Shown here in pieces: positions 7,790-15,235 of a stretch of 22,154 nt of DNA (position 1 is the stretch's first letter; each line of letters begins with the position of its first letter). The position numbers and the translations under genes are program-made. Source of the DNA: an uncultured Clostridia bacterium (GTDB lineage: Bacteria; Bacillota; Clostridia; Oscillospirales; Ruminococcaceae); NCBI GenBank assembly GCA_947624425.1, contig CANQKG010000004.1, forward strand, positions 1-22,154. Reading direction: 5' to 3'. The notes below the pieces were generated by a model that was not told the origin of the DNA, did no database searches, and was given only the letters and a program-made list of their open reading frames with translations.

Positions 7790-8157
7790 TCACGAGTGTT
7801 CGAGCACGCAAAGCATTCTTTCGCCGTTTTTCGTGACAACCGATACGCCCTCGCTGCATGATGTGGCAGCTTCAAACACGAAAGGGATCGCAGCATGCCC
7901 ATTTGGATCGATCAAGCCGAATTTGCCGTCCTTTTTAGCGGCGGCGTATCCTTCACTGAAGGAAAATGTACAAATCTCGGTTGATCTCCTACCACAAACC
8001 TGCCAAAGTAAACTGTCGGTATGACCTCAAAAGCTGTTTTATCGATATATCCCACATGAAAATTCGTAATATGATCTCTTACAAAAGCCAAGCCCTCATG
8101 AAAATCGCCCACAAAATCATAGTTTCGCTTCATGGGTATCAAGGAATACGCTGCCAT
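7790..8157 (-). pseudogene. Broken second copy of the WG-repeat gene (internal deletion and frameshift)
   Basis: The first 66 or so codons match the N-terminus of the intact WG gene (MxxYSLIPMKxNYDFVGDF), including the same GGAGG site, and the last 57 or so codons match its C-terminus up to an equivalent stop at 7790-7792. The middle is missing: compared with 4169-5293, 757 bases are lost between two GGAA tetramers (joined at 7961-7964). Because 757 is not a multiple of three, the 3' part is out of frame and the actual reading frame stops early, leaving an 81-residue product. Scattered substitutions show the duplication is not brand new. Homology extends into both flanks. Confidence 0.85.
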
Positions 8158-8333
8158 CTCATCGCCTCCTAAAGTGATATCTATTGCGGCTGCAAATCAT
8201 TTTGTTTAGAGGAACGCTTTTAATTAGTGTAACAGATTATTGATCATAAGTCAACTAATTTAATAGAATAATTCAACCTAAATAGTAGAAACCGCGTATA
8301 TTATTTAACCATATTTTGAAATGGGGTTTAATT

Positions 8334-8639
8334 ATGGTTGAGTTTGGAAAAATTCTAAGGTCATTGAGAATAAAGGCTGGGCTGACTCAAAAGCAATTAG
8401 CAGAGAAAATGGGAGTCACATCGTCCGTTGTCAGTTATTATGAGTTATCTGAGCGCAATCCGTCACCGGAGATACTGGTGAAGCTGTCCCATATTTTTCA
8501 TGTAACGACTGACTATTTGTTGGGAATAGAACGGGAAAAGAATGATTCGCTGGATATCAAAGGGCTGAGCAAGGAAGAAGTTGGTTTATTAGAACATATG
8601 ATTGCTGTTTTAAGAGATCGAAAAAATCAGCGTTTTTGA
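8334..8639 (+). CDS. XRE-family helix-turn-helix regulator
   Basis: This 101-residue DNA-binding protein has a classic Cro/C1-type HTH domain at about residues 8-62 (LRIKAGLTQKQLAEKMGV, then SSVVSYYELSERNPSPEIL and a closing VTTDYLLG). A short C-terminal tail of about 35 residues could help dimerisation. There is no sensor domain. ATG 8334 is chosen over an upstream in-frame TTG (8316); the ribosome binding site is weak (TGGGG). It stands alone, faces away from the broken WG gene and converges on the ATPase-like gene. It is AT-rich like the rest of the island. Small orphan XRE proteins of this type are common in mobile or accessory regions, and its target is unknown. Confidence 0.85.
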   Translation: MVEFGKILRSLRIKAGLTQKQLAEKMGVTSSVVSYYELSERNPSPEILVKLSHIFHVTTDYLLGIEREKNDSLDIKGLSKEEVGLLEHMIAVLRDRKNQRF

Positions 8640-8661
8640 CGTGATTCCATTATCAGCCGCT

Positions 8662-10575
8662 CTACAGCTCGATTTTCCGGTCGGAAAGTCTGCCGCCGTA
8701 CCGGACGCAACCGGCGGCGAGGATCATTTCGACCAGGATGGGCAGCCATGCGGGCAGCAGCCCGATCAGGCTCAACAGGATCAAAATCCCCCGAACGGCC
8801 AGCATCAGCCAAAACAGCAGCCGCAGCCGGTGGACGGTCTCAACGGTCAAAAGCTTCACCTCAGCCAGCAGCCGCAGATCGCGGTGGGTCATCATGATAT
8901 CGGGCGGCGTTTGGAAAAGGGAATCGTTCAGTCCGACCGAGATGCTGACCGAAGCATCGGACATCGCGGGCGCCTGCCGCTCCCAATCGCCGATAAAGGC
9001 GCAGTTTTCGCCCTGTTCCTGCAGCGCCCGTACCAGTACGGCGGCGGAACGGGGCGTTTGTCTTGCGTGCCAGTTGATGATCCCGCAGGGATCGCTGACC
9101 TGTTTGACTGCCGCCGGATCCGCATTGCTGATCAAAATGGTGTCAGCCACGCCGACCTCGTGCATCGTGCGCGCAATCCCAAGGCTTTCCTGCGGCACTT
9201 TACCGCTCAGCAGAAAAGACCCCAGATATACGCCGTCCCGCGCAAGATAAAACACCCGGTCTTCCAGTTCGTCGGGAAGCAGGGCGGGACGAACCGCTTC
9301 CTTTGAGAAAAACACCGCGTCGCCGCAGTAGACGTCATGCCCGCCGATCTTTCCCGAAGCCCCGTGTTCGGAGCAGGTATGCTCTTGGGCGGTCAGCGGG
9401 TGGAGCCTGCCGCCGTATGCCCGGATCGCTTTGCCGACCGGACTGTCCCAGCCGTTTGCCAGCGAGACGGCCTGCAGCAGCAGGTGATCCGGCTCCACTC
9501 CGTTTGCCGGACGGAGCTCAACGACTTCCGGCTCGGCGTCTGCCAGCACCGCCTGATGATCCAGCAGGATCAGATCGGCGTCTGCCAGATTGCGGATACT
9601 GTCTGCGGTTTTGAACACACAGCCTCTTTCAAGCGCCGCGGCAGAAGCGGAAAGGATGGTAAGCGGAAGAAACGCCGTCGGCAGCAGGGAGGAGGAAACG
9701 GTCAGTATAACCGCCAGCCGCACAAGACCGCCCGACAGATCGGAGAGGTGCAGTAACGGAAAGAGGATCGCCGCCGCCAGCCCGATCAGAAAACACAGGG
9801 GAGACAGCCAGCGGAGCAGTTTCAAGGGCAGCCCGGAAATCGCCGCCGTTTCCCGCGGCAGCCGGTACAAAAGGTCGTGCACCCGCGTGGCGGTCGATTC
9901 GTCCTGCGTTGCCGTGACCGTGCAGATCAGGGTATCGCCTCGGTTGATCGCGCCGGAGGGGATCAGGTCGCCCTTTGCCGTTTTGCGCACCGTTTCCCTG
10001 CCGGTAAACGGCATAAGGTCGATTTCGCCGCAGTCGCTGTCACACCGGCAGTCCAGCGGTATCCTTTCCCCGGTTTTCACGGCAACGGCGTCGCCCGGGC
10101 GCAGGTTCTCCGCCAAAGCGGGCAGACGGTTGCCCCGTGCGTCCACCAGCGTGGCGCGTTCCGGTACCGGACACAGCCGCCCGGAAAGGATCCTGCTTTT
10201 GCGGCAGCAGAGCCGCCGGATCAGATAAAGCCCGATGCGGTAGATCACCAGTATCCAACCGGCGGCGGTCAGCTCCCCCACGGCGGCCAGCACCGGTACG
10301 GAAAGCAGGATCGAAAGCGAAGCGCCGATCCGCCGGTTTTTGAGGTCGGAAAGGGCGGCCAACGCCGTTTTCCAGCCCGCAAGGAGCAGAGCCGCGATCT
10401 GTAAGAGCAAGGCTGCGGTTTGGGGAACGGAAAGCGCTGCGATAATCAGAAAAACCGCAGCAAGCAGAGTGGAAAGCTGTACCGGTTCAAAGCGGGGAAG
10501 CTTCTCGCAAAAATCCGTTATGCCCGGTTCAACCGAAATAAAGCGAAGCCGCGGTGTTTTATCTTCCAGTGGCAT
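8662..10575 (-). CDS. P-type ATPase-like protein with degenerate catalytic motifs
   Basis: This 637-residue protein has the domain order of a heavy-metal (P1B) ATPase: an N-terminal hairpin of membrane segments (about 32-68 and 84-119), an actuator-like domain (about 140-220), two segments (251-272, 285-310), P and N domains (about 320-555) and two C-terminal segments (585-620). The key motifs are changed. DKTGT is DHQAV (339-343), TGE is TGR (190-192), the CPC membrane motif is SLLPT (296-300), the N-domain HP is SP (378-379), TGD is SNA (483-485), and GDGxND keeps only GD (529-530). Autophosphorylation and transport are therefore unlikely. ATG 10575 has AGGAG eight bases upstream; in-frame ATGs at 10620 and 10599 lie at the promoter or without a site. 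Most likely a pseudoenzyme, possibly regulatory or structural. Confidence 0.75.
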   Translation of the reverse strand: MPLEDKTPRLRFISVEPGITDFCEKLPRFEPVQLSTLLAAVFLIIAALSVPQTAALLLQIAALLLAGWKTALAALSDLKNRRIGASLSILLSVPVLAAVGELTAAGWILVIYRIGLYLIRRLCCRKSRILSGRLCPVPERATLVDARGNRLPALAENLRPGDAVAVKTGERIPLDCRCDSDCGEIDLMPFTGRETVRKTAKGDLIPSGAINRGDTLICTVTATQDESTATRVHDLLYRLPRETAAISGLPLKLLRWLSPLCFLIGLAAAILFPLLHLSDLSGGLVRLAVILTVSSSLLPTAFLPLTILSASAAALERGCVFKTADSIRNLADADLILLDHQAVLADAEPEVVELRPANGVEPDHLLLQAVSLANGWDSPVGKAIRAYGGRLHPLTAQEHTCSEHGASGKIGGHDVYCGDAVFFSKEAVRPALLPDELEDRVFYLARDGVYLGSFLLSGKVPQESLGIARTMHEVGVADTILISNADPAAVKQVSDPCGIINWHARQTPRSAAVLVRALQEQGENCAFIGDWERQAPAMSDASVSISVGLNDSLFQTPPDIMMTHRDLRLLAEVKLLTVETVHRLRLLFWLMLAVRGILILLSLIGLLPAWLPILVEMILAAGCVRYGGRLSDRKIEL

Positions 10576-10610
10576 AGGGCACGCTCCTTTGTTTGTCATT
10601 TTTCGCAAAT

Positions 10611-10640
10611 ATTGTAGCATAAACCGGTGTATTTTGTCAA
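10611..10640 (-). promoter_or_regulatory. Sigma-A promoter for the P-type ATPase-like gene
   Basis: On the minus strand, TTGACA (10640-10635), an 18-base spacer and TACAAT (10616-10611). Transcription would begin about 10604, which excludes the in-frame ATG at 10620 as start codon and supports the start at 10575. Confidence 0.75.
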
Positions 10641-10687
10641 TTTGGGAGAGAGGGCGGCAGTGTGAAAGCCTTTTTTCTCAACGGCTA

Positions 10688-10716
10688 TTGACGAACCGAA
10701 CTTTTGCTTTTATAAT
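10688..10716 (+). promoter_or_regulatory. Sigma-A promoter of the ilv operon
   Basis: TTGACG (10688-10693), a 17-base spacer and TATAAT (10711-10716), close to consensus. The expected transcript start is about 25 bases before the ilvB start codon, leaving no room for a T-box or attenuator, so any regulation would have to be by DNA-binding proteins or act elsewhere. Confidence 0.8.
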
Positions 10717-10747
10717 AGTAAAGTATGGAAATAAAGGGGGCGATCGT

Positions 10748-11707
10748 ATGCAGCTTACCGGCGCACAGGCAATGATAAAATGTCTGGAAGCGGAAGGCGT
10801 CAAGGTGATCTTCGGCTATCCGGGCGCTGCGATCTGCCCGTTTTACGATGCGCTGACCGGTTCTTCCATCCGCCATATTCTGGTGCGGCAGGAGCAAAAT
10901 GCCGGTCATGCCGCGTCCGGCTATGCCCGGATCACCCGCCGTCCCGCCGTTTGCGTGGCGACCTCCGGCCCGGGCGCTTTGAACCTGCTCACCGCGGTGG
11001 CGACCGCCTATGTGGACTCGGTTCCGCTGGTGGTGATCACCGGTCAGGTGGCGCGTTCGCTGATCGGGAAGGACGTCTTTCAGGAGGCGGACGTCACCGG
11101 CGCGGCGGAGCCGTTTGTCAAGCACAGCTACCTCATCAAGGATGTAAAGGATTTGCCCCGTGTCTTTAAGGAGGCGTTTTATATCGCCGGCACCGGCAGG
11201 CAGGGACCCGTTTTGATCGATGTGCCGGTCGACGTCCAGAATGAACGGTTTTCCTTTTCCTATCCCGATTCGGTCAATATCCGCGGCTATAAGCCCACGG
11301 TGAAGGGTCACGCCGGTCAGATCAAAAAGGTGGCGCAGGCGATCACCGAGGCACAGCGTCCGCTGATTGTGGCGGGCGGCGGCTTGTTCGCAACCGAGGC
11401 GCGGTACCGGCTGGTGGAGCTTGCCGAGCGGTGTGAGATTCCGGTCGTCACCACCATGATGGGGATCGGCGGGATCCCGACCGAACACCCGCTTTATTAC
11501 GGTATGCTGGGTATGCACGGGAAGCAGGTCGCCAACCGTGCCACACAGGAGGCAGACCTTCTTTTCGTGATCGGCGCAAGACTGGGGGATCGCGCCGTGT
11601 CCAATCCGGCTCTGCTGGAAGGACGGCTGCGGGTGGTGCATATTGACATTGATCCGGCGGGAAGAATATGGAAGCCAATATCCCGCTGGTGGGGGACGCA
11701 AATGTGA
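10748..11707 (+). CDS. ilvB: Acetolactate synthase large subunit, 5' part of a frameshifted ilvB
   Basis: The frame starts at ATG 10748 (AAGGGG upstream) and gives 304 residues of good IlvB sequence before running into a wrong-frame tail that stops at 11707. It contains the pyrimidine-binding domain of the TPP fold with the catalytic glutamate (RQEQNAGHAA, Glu49), the TSGPGALNL motif, and the central domain ending in VVHIDIDPA. The family continues here with EIGKN, but this sequence reads G-R-I-W-K in this frame. The remainder of the enzyme continues in another frame from about 11659. IlvB condenses pyruvate with pyruvate or 2-oxobutyrate, the first common step of branched-chain amino acid synthesis. 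As written the gene is broken; a true 7-base deletion or a sequence error are both possible. Confidence 0.85.
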   Translation: MQLTGAQAMIKCLEAEGVKVIFGYPGAAICPFYDALTGSSIRHILVRQEQNAGHAASGYARITRRPAVCVATSGPGALNLLTAVATAYVDSVPLVVITGQVARSLIGKDVFQEADVTGAAEPFVKHSYLIKDVKDLPRVFKEAFYIAGTGRQGPVLIDVPVDVQNERFSFSYPDSVNIRGYKPTVKGHAGQIKKVAQAITEAQRPLIVAGGGLFATEARYRLVELAERCEIPVVTTMMGIGGIPTEHPLYYGMLGMHGKQVANRATQEADLLFVIGARLGDRAVSNPALLEGRLRVVHIDIDPAGRIWKPISRWWGTQM

Positions 11708-12360
11708 TCCTCGGCCAGCTTCTGGAGCAGGTGCCGGAATGCACCCATTCCGCATGGCGGAATATGCTGGATCGCAGGCGGGAGGAGTACCGCCCGCAGC
11801 TGCGGCAGTTTGACGGGTGTATCAATCCGAAGCTCTTTTTGGAGCGCTTGTCCGAGCTTGCCGACCCCGATGCGGTCGTGGTCGCAGATGTGGGACAAAA
11901 CCAGATTTGGACGGCCAATCATTTTAAGATCAGGGAAGGCCGCTTTCTCACGACCGGCGGCATGGGTACGATGGGGTACTCGCTCGGCGCCGGAATCGGC
12001 GCCAAGCTGGCGGAACCGGAGCGTCAGGTCATCACGGTGGGCGGCGACGGCTCGTTTCAGATGCAGATGATGGAGCTTGCCACCATGTGCCAGCATCAGG
12101 TGCCGCTCAAGATGGTCATTATGTCAAACCTCCGGCTGGGCATGGTGTATGAGCTTCAAAAGAATAACTTTGCCGGGAACTACTCCGGCGTGTTTTTAGA
12201 CGGCAGTCCCGATATCCCGAAGCTCGCCGGCGCATATGGGATTCCGGCAGAGCGGATCCATTCGATGGATCAGGCGGACGCGGCGATCGGCAGACTTTTG
12301 AAAGCGGACACGCCCTATCTGCTGGAATGTATCGTGAATCAGGACGAAAGCAGCCTGTAA
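11668..12360 (+). CDS. ilvB: Acetolactate synthase large subunit, 3' part of a frameshifted ilvB
   Basis: This frame holds the C-terminal half of IlvB. It includes the end of the central domain (GKNMEANIPLVGDAN begins at 11659) and the pyrophosphate-binding domain with VADVGQNQIWTANHF and the TPP/Mg motif GDGSF followed by MSN and LGMVYELQKNNF. With the 5' part it would make a protein of about 539 residues, near the usual length. ATG 11668 is the first start codon in the frame but has no convincing ribosome binding site, so independent translation is doubtful. The stop at 12358-12360 is 11 bases before ilvN. The intact downstream frame argues that the lesion is recent or a sequencing/assembly artefact. 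Confidence 0.82.
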   Translation: MEANIPLVGDANVILGQLLEQVPECTHSAWRNMLDRRREEYRPQLRQFDGCINPKLFLERLSELADPDAVVVADVGQNQIWTANHFKIREGRFLTTGGMGTMGYSLGAGIGAKLAEPERQVITVGGDGSFQMQMMELATMCQHQVPLKMVIMSNLRLGMVYELQKNNFAGNYSGVFLDGSPDIPKLAGAYGIPAERIHSMDQADAAIGRLLKADTPYLLECIVNQDESSL

Positions 12361-12371
12361 GGGGTGAGAGG

Positions 12372-12860
12372 ATGAAATATACCATTTCCACTCTGGTGGA
12401 GAACCATGCCGGCGTGCTTTCCCGGATCGCCGGGCTGTTTTCCCGCCGCGGCTTTAATATCGACAGTCTTGCCGTCGGCGTGACGGAGGATCCCACCGTC
12501 TCCCGCGTCACCATCGTGGTGGACGGGGATGATTATATGGTGGAGCAGGTGGATAAGCAGCTCAATAAGCTGATCGATGTGATCAAGCTCAAGTCTTTCC
12601 CTGCCGACGAGCTGGTGCGGAGGGAGCTTGCCATGGTCAAAATCGGCGCGAAGGCGTCCGAGCGGGGAGATCTTTTGAGCCTCTCCAAGATCATGGGCGG
12701 GAGGATCTGCGATCTGTCGAGCGACACCATGACGATCGAGCTTTCCGCCGAAAGCGAACGGCTGGAGGAATATCTGGAACTGCTGCGCCCTTATGGGATC
12801 CGTGAGCTGGTGCGTACCGGAACCATCGCGCTGCAAAAGGGGAATGTCAGCTTCGGCTGA
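12372..12860 (+). CDS. ilvN: Acetolactate synthase small (regulatory) subunit
   Basis: This 162-residue protein has an N-terminal ACT domain (about residues 3-75: YTISTLVENHAGVLSRIAGL, then RGFNIDSLAVG) and the typical C-terminal AHAS small-subunit domain (about 82-155, with GGRICDLS and the closing LVRTGTIAL). It binds the IlvB catalytic subunit, raises its activity and in many bacteria confers valine feedback inhibition. ATG 12372 follows AGGGGTGAG; an in-frame start further upstream lies within ilvB. The 11-base gap after ilvB and 82 bases before ilvC indicate one operon. Confidence 0.93.
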   Translation: MKYTISTLVENHAGVLSRIAGLFSRRGFNIDSLAVGVTEDPTVSRVTIVVDGDDYMVEQVDKQLNKLIDVIKLKSFPADELVRRELAMVKIGAKASERGDLLSLSKIMGGRICDLSSDTMTIELSAESERLEEYLELLRPYGIRELVRTGTIALQKGNVSFG

Positions 12861-12942
12861 CGGATCATCACGGACTTAACTCCGACGGCTTCAAACGCCG
12901 GGGCGAGGTTAGATAGATTTTTTATTAAAGGAGGCCATTATC

Positions 12943-13938
12943 ATGGCAAAGATGTTTTATGAGAACGATTGTAATTTGAGCTTGCTGGACGGCAAGACCG
13001 TTGCAGTCATCGGCTACGGCAGTCAGGGTCATGCTCACGCGCTGAACCTGCATGAGAGCGGCGTGGATGTGATCGTCGGGCTGTATGAGGGCTCCAAGTC
13101 CTGGAAGATCGCCGAGGACGCCGGATTGAAGGTCGCCACCGTTGCGGAGGCTTCCAAGGCGGCGGATCTCATTATGATGCTGGTACCGGACGAAAAGCAG
13201 CCGGATATCTATTATGAATCGGTAGCCCCCTATCTGACCGCCGGCAAGGCGCTTGCGTTTGCACACGGCTTCAATATTCATTTTGAGCAGATCATCCCGC
13301 CCGCCGATGTGGACGTCATCATGGTCGCGCCGAAGGGACCGGGTCATACCGTCCGCAGCGAGTATGTTGCCGGTAAGGGCGTGCCCTGCCTTGCCTGCGC
13401 GCATCAGGACGCGACCGGCCGTGCTATGGATCTGGCGCTGGCTTATGCGGCGGGGATCGGCGGCAGCCGTGCCGGCGTGCTGGAGACCACCTTCAAGACC
13501 GAGACCGAGACCGACCTCTTTGGTGAGCAGGTCGTCCTCTGCGGCGGCGTGACCGCTTTGATGAAGGCAGGCTTTGAGACGCTGGTGGACGCCGGATACG
13601 ATCCGCAGAACGCCTACTTCGAGTGCATCCATGAGATGAAGCTGATCGTTGACCTCATCTATGAGGGCGGCTTTGCCAAGATGCGCTACTCCATTTCGGA
13701 TACCGCCGAGTTCGGCGATTATGAGACCGGCAAGCGGATCATCACCGATGAGACCAAGGCGGAGATGCGTCAGGTACTCAAGGAGATTCAGGACGGCACC
13801 TTTGCGCTCAAGTGGATCACCGAGAATAAGATGAACCGCCCGCACTTCCGCGCACAGCGGCATATCGAGGCTTCTCATCAGCTGGAAAAGGTCGGCAAGG
13901 AGCTTCGGAAGATGTACTCCTGGAACAACGAAGACTAA
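12943..13938 (+). CDS. ilvC: Ketol-acid reductoisomerase
   Basis: This 331-residue class I enzyme converts acetolactate or acetohydroxybutyrate to the dihydroxy acid using NAD(P)H and Mg2+. The Rossmann fold has VIGYGSQGHAHA (about 22-33). The KARI-specific helical domain carries the metal-ligand region TETDLFGEQVVLCGG and the HEMKLIVDLIYEGG segment. The cofactor-specificity loop reads GLYEGSKSW (46-54), where many NADPH enzymes have Arg-Lys or Arg-Pro, so cofactor preference is uncertain. ATG 12943 has a strong AAAGGAGG site. Directly follows ilvN and ends in a strong hairpin terminator, so it closes the ilvB-ilvN-ilvC operon; ilvD and leu genes are not in the window. Confidence 0.97.
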   Translation: MAKMFYENDCNLSLLDGKTVAVIGYGSQGHAHALNLHESGVDVIVGLYEGSKSWKIAEDAGLKVATVAEASKAADLIMMLVPDEKQPDIYYESVAPYLTAGKALAFAHGFNIHFEQIIPPADVDVIMVAPKGPGHTVRSEYVAGKGVPCLACAHQDATGRAMDLALAYAAGIGGSRAGVLETTFKTETETDLFGEQVVLCGGVTALMKAGFETLVDAGYDPQNAYFECIHEMKLIVDLIYEGGFAKMRYSISDTAEFGDYETGKRIITDETKAEMRQVLKEIQDGTFALKWITENKMNRPHFRAQRHIEASHQLEKVGKELRKMYSWNNED

Positions 13939-13951
13939 TCACAAATTATGC

Positions 13952-13982
13952 AAAACGGCTCGCCTCATAGGCGAGCCGTTTT
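13952..13982 (+). terminator. Rho-independent terminator after ilvC
   Basis: A perfect 13-bp stem (AAAACGGCTCGCC 13952-13964, loop TCATA, complement 13970-13982) ending in TTTT. It closes the ilv operon 13 bases behind the stop codon. Confidence 0.9.
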
Positions 13983-13991
13983 CAATATTGA

Positions 13992-14020
13992 TTGTTTTTC
14001 CCTCTCGGTTGTGATACAAT
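13992..14020 (+). promoter_or_regulatory. Probable extended -10 promoter for rmuC
   Basis: TTGTTT (13992-13997), 17-base spacer, TACAAT (14015-14020) with a TGA extension directly before it. It sits right after the ilv terminator and 20 bases before the rmuC start codon, giving a very short leader. Confidence 0.6.
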
Positions 14021-14040
14021 GGTGGTAAGGATGTGATAAC

Positions 14041-15234
14041 ATGGAACTCTATTTTTCTCTTGCCGCACTGATTGCGGCGATCGCGACTTTGCTGGTCGTG
14101 CTGCTCAAAAAGCCTGCCGGCGATCCGAAAATAGATTTGCTGTCCCAAAAGCTGGAGCTGACCGCCGGAGCAACCGAGCGGAAGCTGGAACAGCTTTCTG
14201 GTAAAATGGGTGATCTGACCGAGAAAAACCATACCCAGCTTGCCGAGATGCTCCGACAGCAGCAGGATGCGGGCGACCGCCAGACCAAACGGGTGGGCGA
14301 GTTTATGGAGCAGATGCAGCAAAGCAACGAAAAAAAGCTGGAGGAAATGCGGAAAACGGTGGACGAAAAGCTGACCGAAACGCTCAATACCCGTTTGTCC
14401 GCCTCTTTCCAAACGGTGTCCAAACAGCTGGAGGATGTGTATAAAAGCCTCGGCGAGATGCAGCGGCTTTCGACCGATGTGACCGGCAGCGTAAAGGGAC
14501 TCAACCGCATTCTCACCAATGTGAAATCCCGCGGCACATGGGCGGAGGTGCAGCTGGGGAATATTCTGGACGAGACCATTCCCGGTATGTATGAGACCAA
14601 TGTGAAAACCAATCCCAAATACAACGGACAGGTGGAGTTCGCGGTCAGGATCCCTTCAATGCAGGACGATACCGTCACATGGCTCCCGATCGACTCCAAG
14701 TTCCCAATGGAGGATTACGCCCGTCTGGCGGCCGCCGCGGAGGAAGGGGACGCGGCGGGACTGGAAGCGGCGCGAAAGGCGCTGGAACGGCGAGTGCAGG
14801 ACGAGGCAAAGCTGGTGCGCCAGTACATAGCGCCGCCCGAGACCACGCCCTTTGCGATTTTGTATCTCGCCACCGAGGGGCTGTATGCCGAGATCATGTC
14901 CTCCCGCAGCGGGTTGGCGGAAAAATTGCAGGCACAGGGGATCATGGTCGCGGGTCCCTCTACCGTTACCGCTCTGCTCAATTCGCTTGCCATGGGCTTT
15001 CGCACCATGGCGATCAACAAAAAGGCGGAGGAGGTCTGGCAGGTGCTGGGGGTCGCCAAGGCACAGTATGAGAAGTTCGGCGATCTGCTGCAAAAGGCAC
15101 GGAGAAAGGTGGAGGAAGCCGGAAAGGTGTTGGATGACGCCGATCGTCGCAACAACATCATTCAAAAGCGGCTTAAGAATGTGGAAACGCTCGATTCTCC
15201 CGAAGCCGCCGAGTTGCTTTTGCCGGAGGAATAA
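14041..15234 (+). CDS. rmuC: DNA recombination protein RmuC
   Basis: This 397-residue protein has an N-terminal membrane anchor (about residues 4-22), a long charged coiled-coil (about 30-150, rich in Glu, Lys and Gln) and the RmuC domain (about 150-380). That domain has the GTWAEVQLGNILD motif (165-177) and VEFAVRIP / WLPIDSKFPMEDY (198-226), which in this family forms the restriction-endonuclease-like core. RmuC limits recombination at inverted repeats and restricts genome rearrangement in E. coli; its exact substrate is not settled. ATG 14041 follows AAGGATG. One base separates its stop from the start of the acetyltransferase, so the two form an operon. Given the many inverted repeats nearby, its presence is notable but such genes are widespread. 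Confidence 0.93.
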   Translation: MELYFSLAALIAAIATLLVVLLKKPAGDPKIDLLSQKLELTAGATERKLEQLSGKMGDLTEKNHTQLAEMLRQQQDAGDRQTKRVGEFMEQMQQSNEKKLEEMRKTVDEKLTETLNTRLSASFQTVSKQLEDVYKSLGEMQRLSTDVTGSVKGLNRILTNVKSRGTWAEVQLGNILDETIPGMYETNVKTNPKYNGQVEFAVRIPSMQDDTVTWLPIDSKFPMEDYARLAAAAEEGDAAGLEAARKALERRVQDEAKLVRQYIAPPETTPFAILYLATEGLYAEIMSSRSGLAEKLQAQGIMVAGPSTVTALLNSLAMGFRTMAINKKAEEVWQVLGVAKAQYEKFGDLLQKARRKVEEAGKVLDDADRRNNIIQKRLKNVETLDSPEAAELLLPEE

Positions 15235-15235
15235 G

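Noticed and set aside
8641..9306. 221-codon plus-strand frame, and others up to 10404
   Set aside because: Antisense shadows of the P-type ATPase-like gene, Gln/Pro/Arg-rich and without ribosome binding sites.
10717..10747. T-box or leader-peptide attenuator for ilvB
   Set aside because: The consensus promoter leaves only about 25 bases of leader.
11651..11668. Programmed ribosomal frameshift in ilvB
   Set aside because: No standard slippery heptamer is present, and two conserved residues (Glu-Ile) are missing as well, which a shift would not explain.
10685..11755. Long open frame (356 codons) on the minus strand
   Set aside because: It lies antisense to ilvB, which has clear family motifs; the translation is low-complexity and resembles no protein. 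Same reasoning for the long minus frames over ilvC (12925-13878) and pyrF (20143-21225).
12861..12942. Regulatory RNA between ilvN and ilvC
   Set aside because: Only a weak CGGC/GCCG hairpin is seen; no riboswitch or terminator features.
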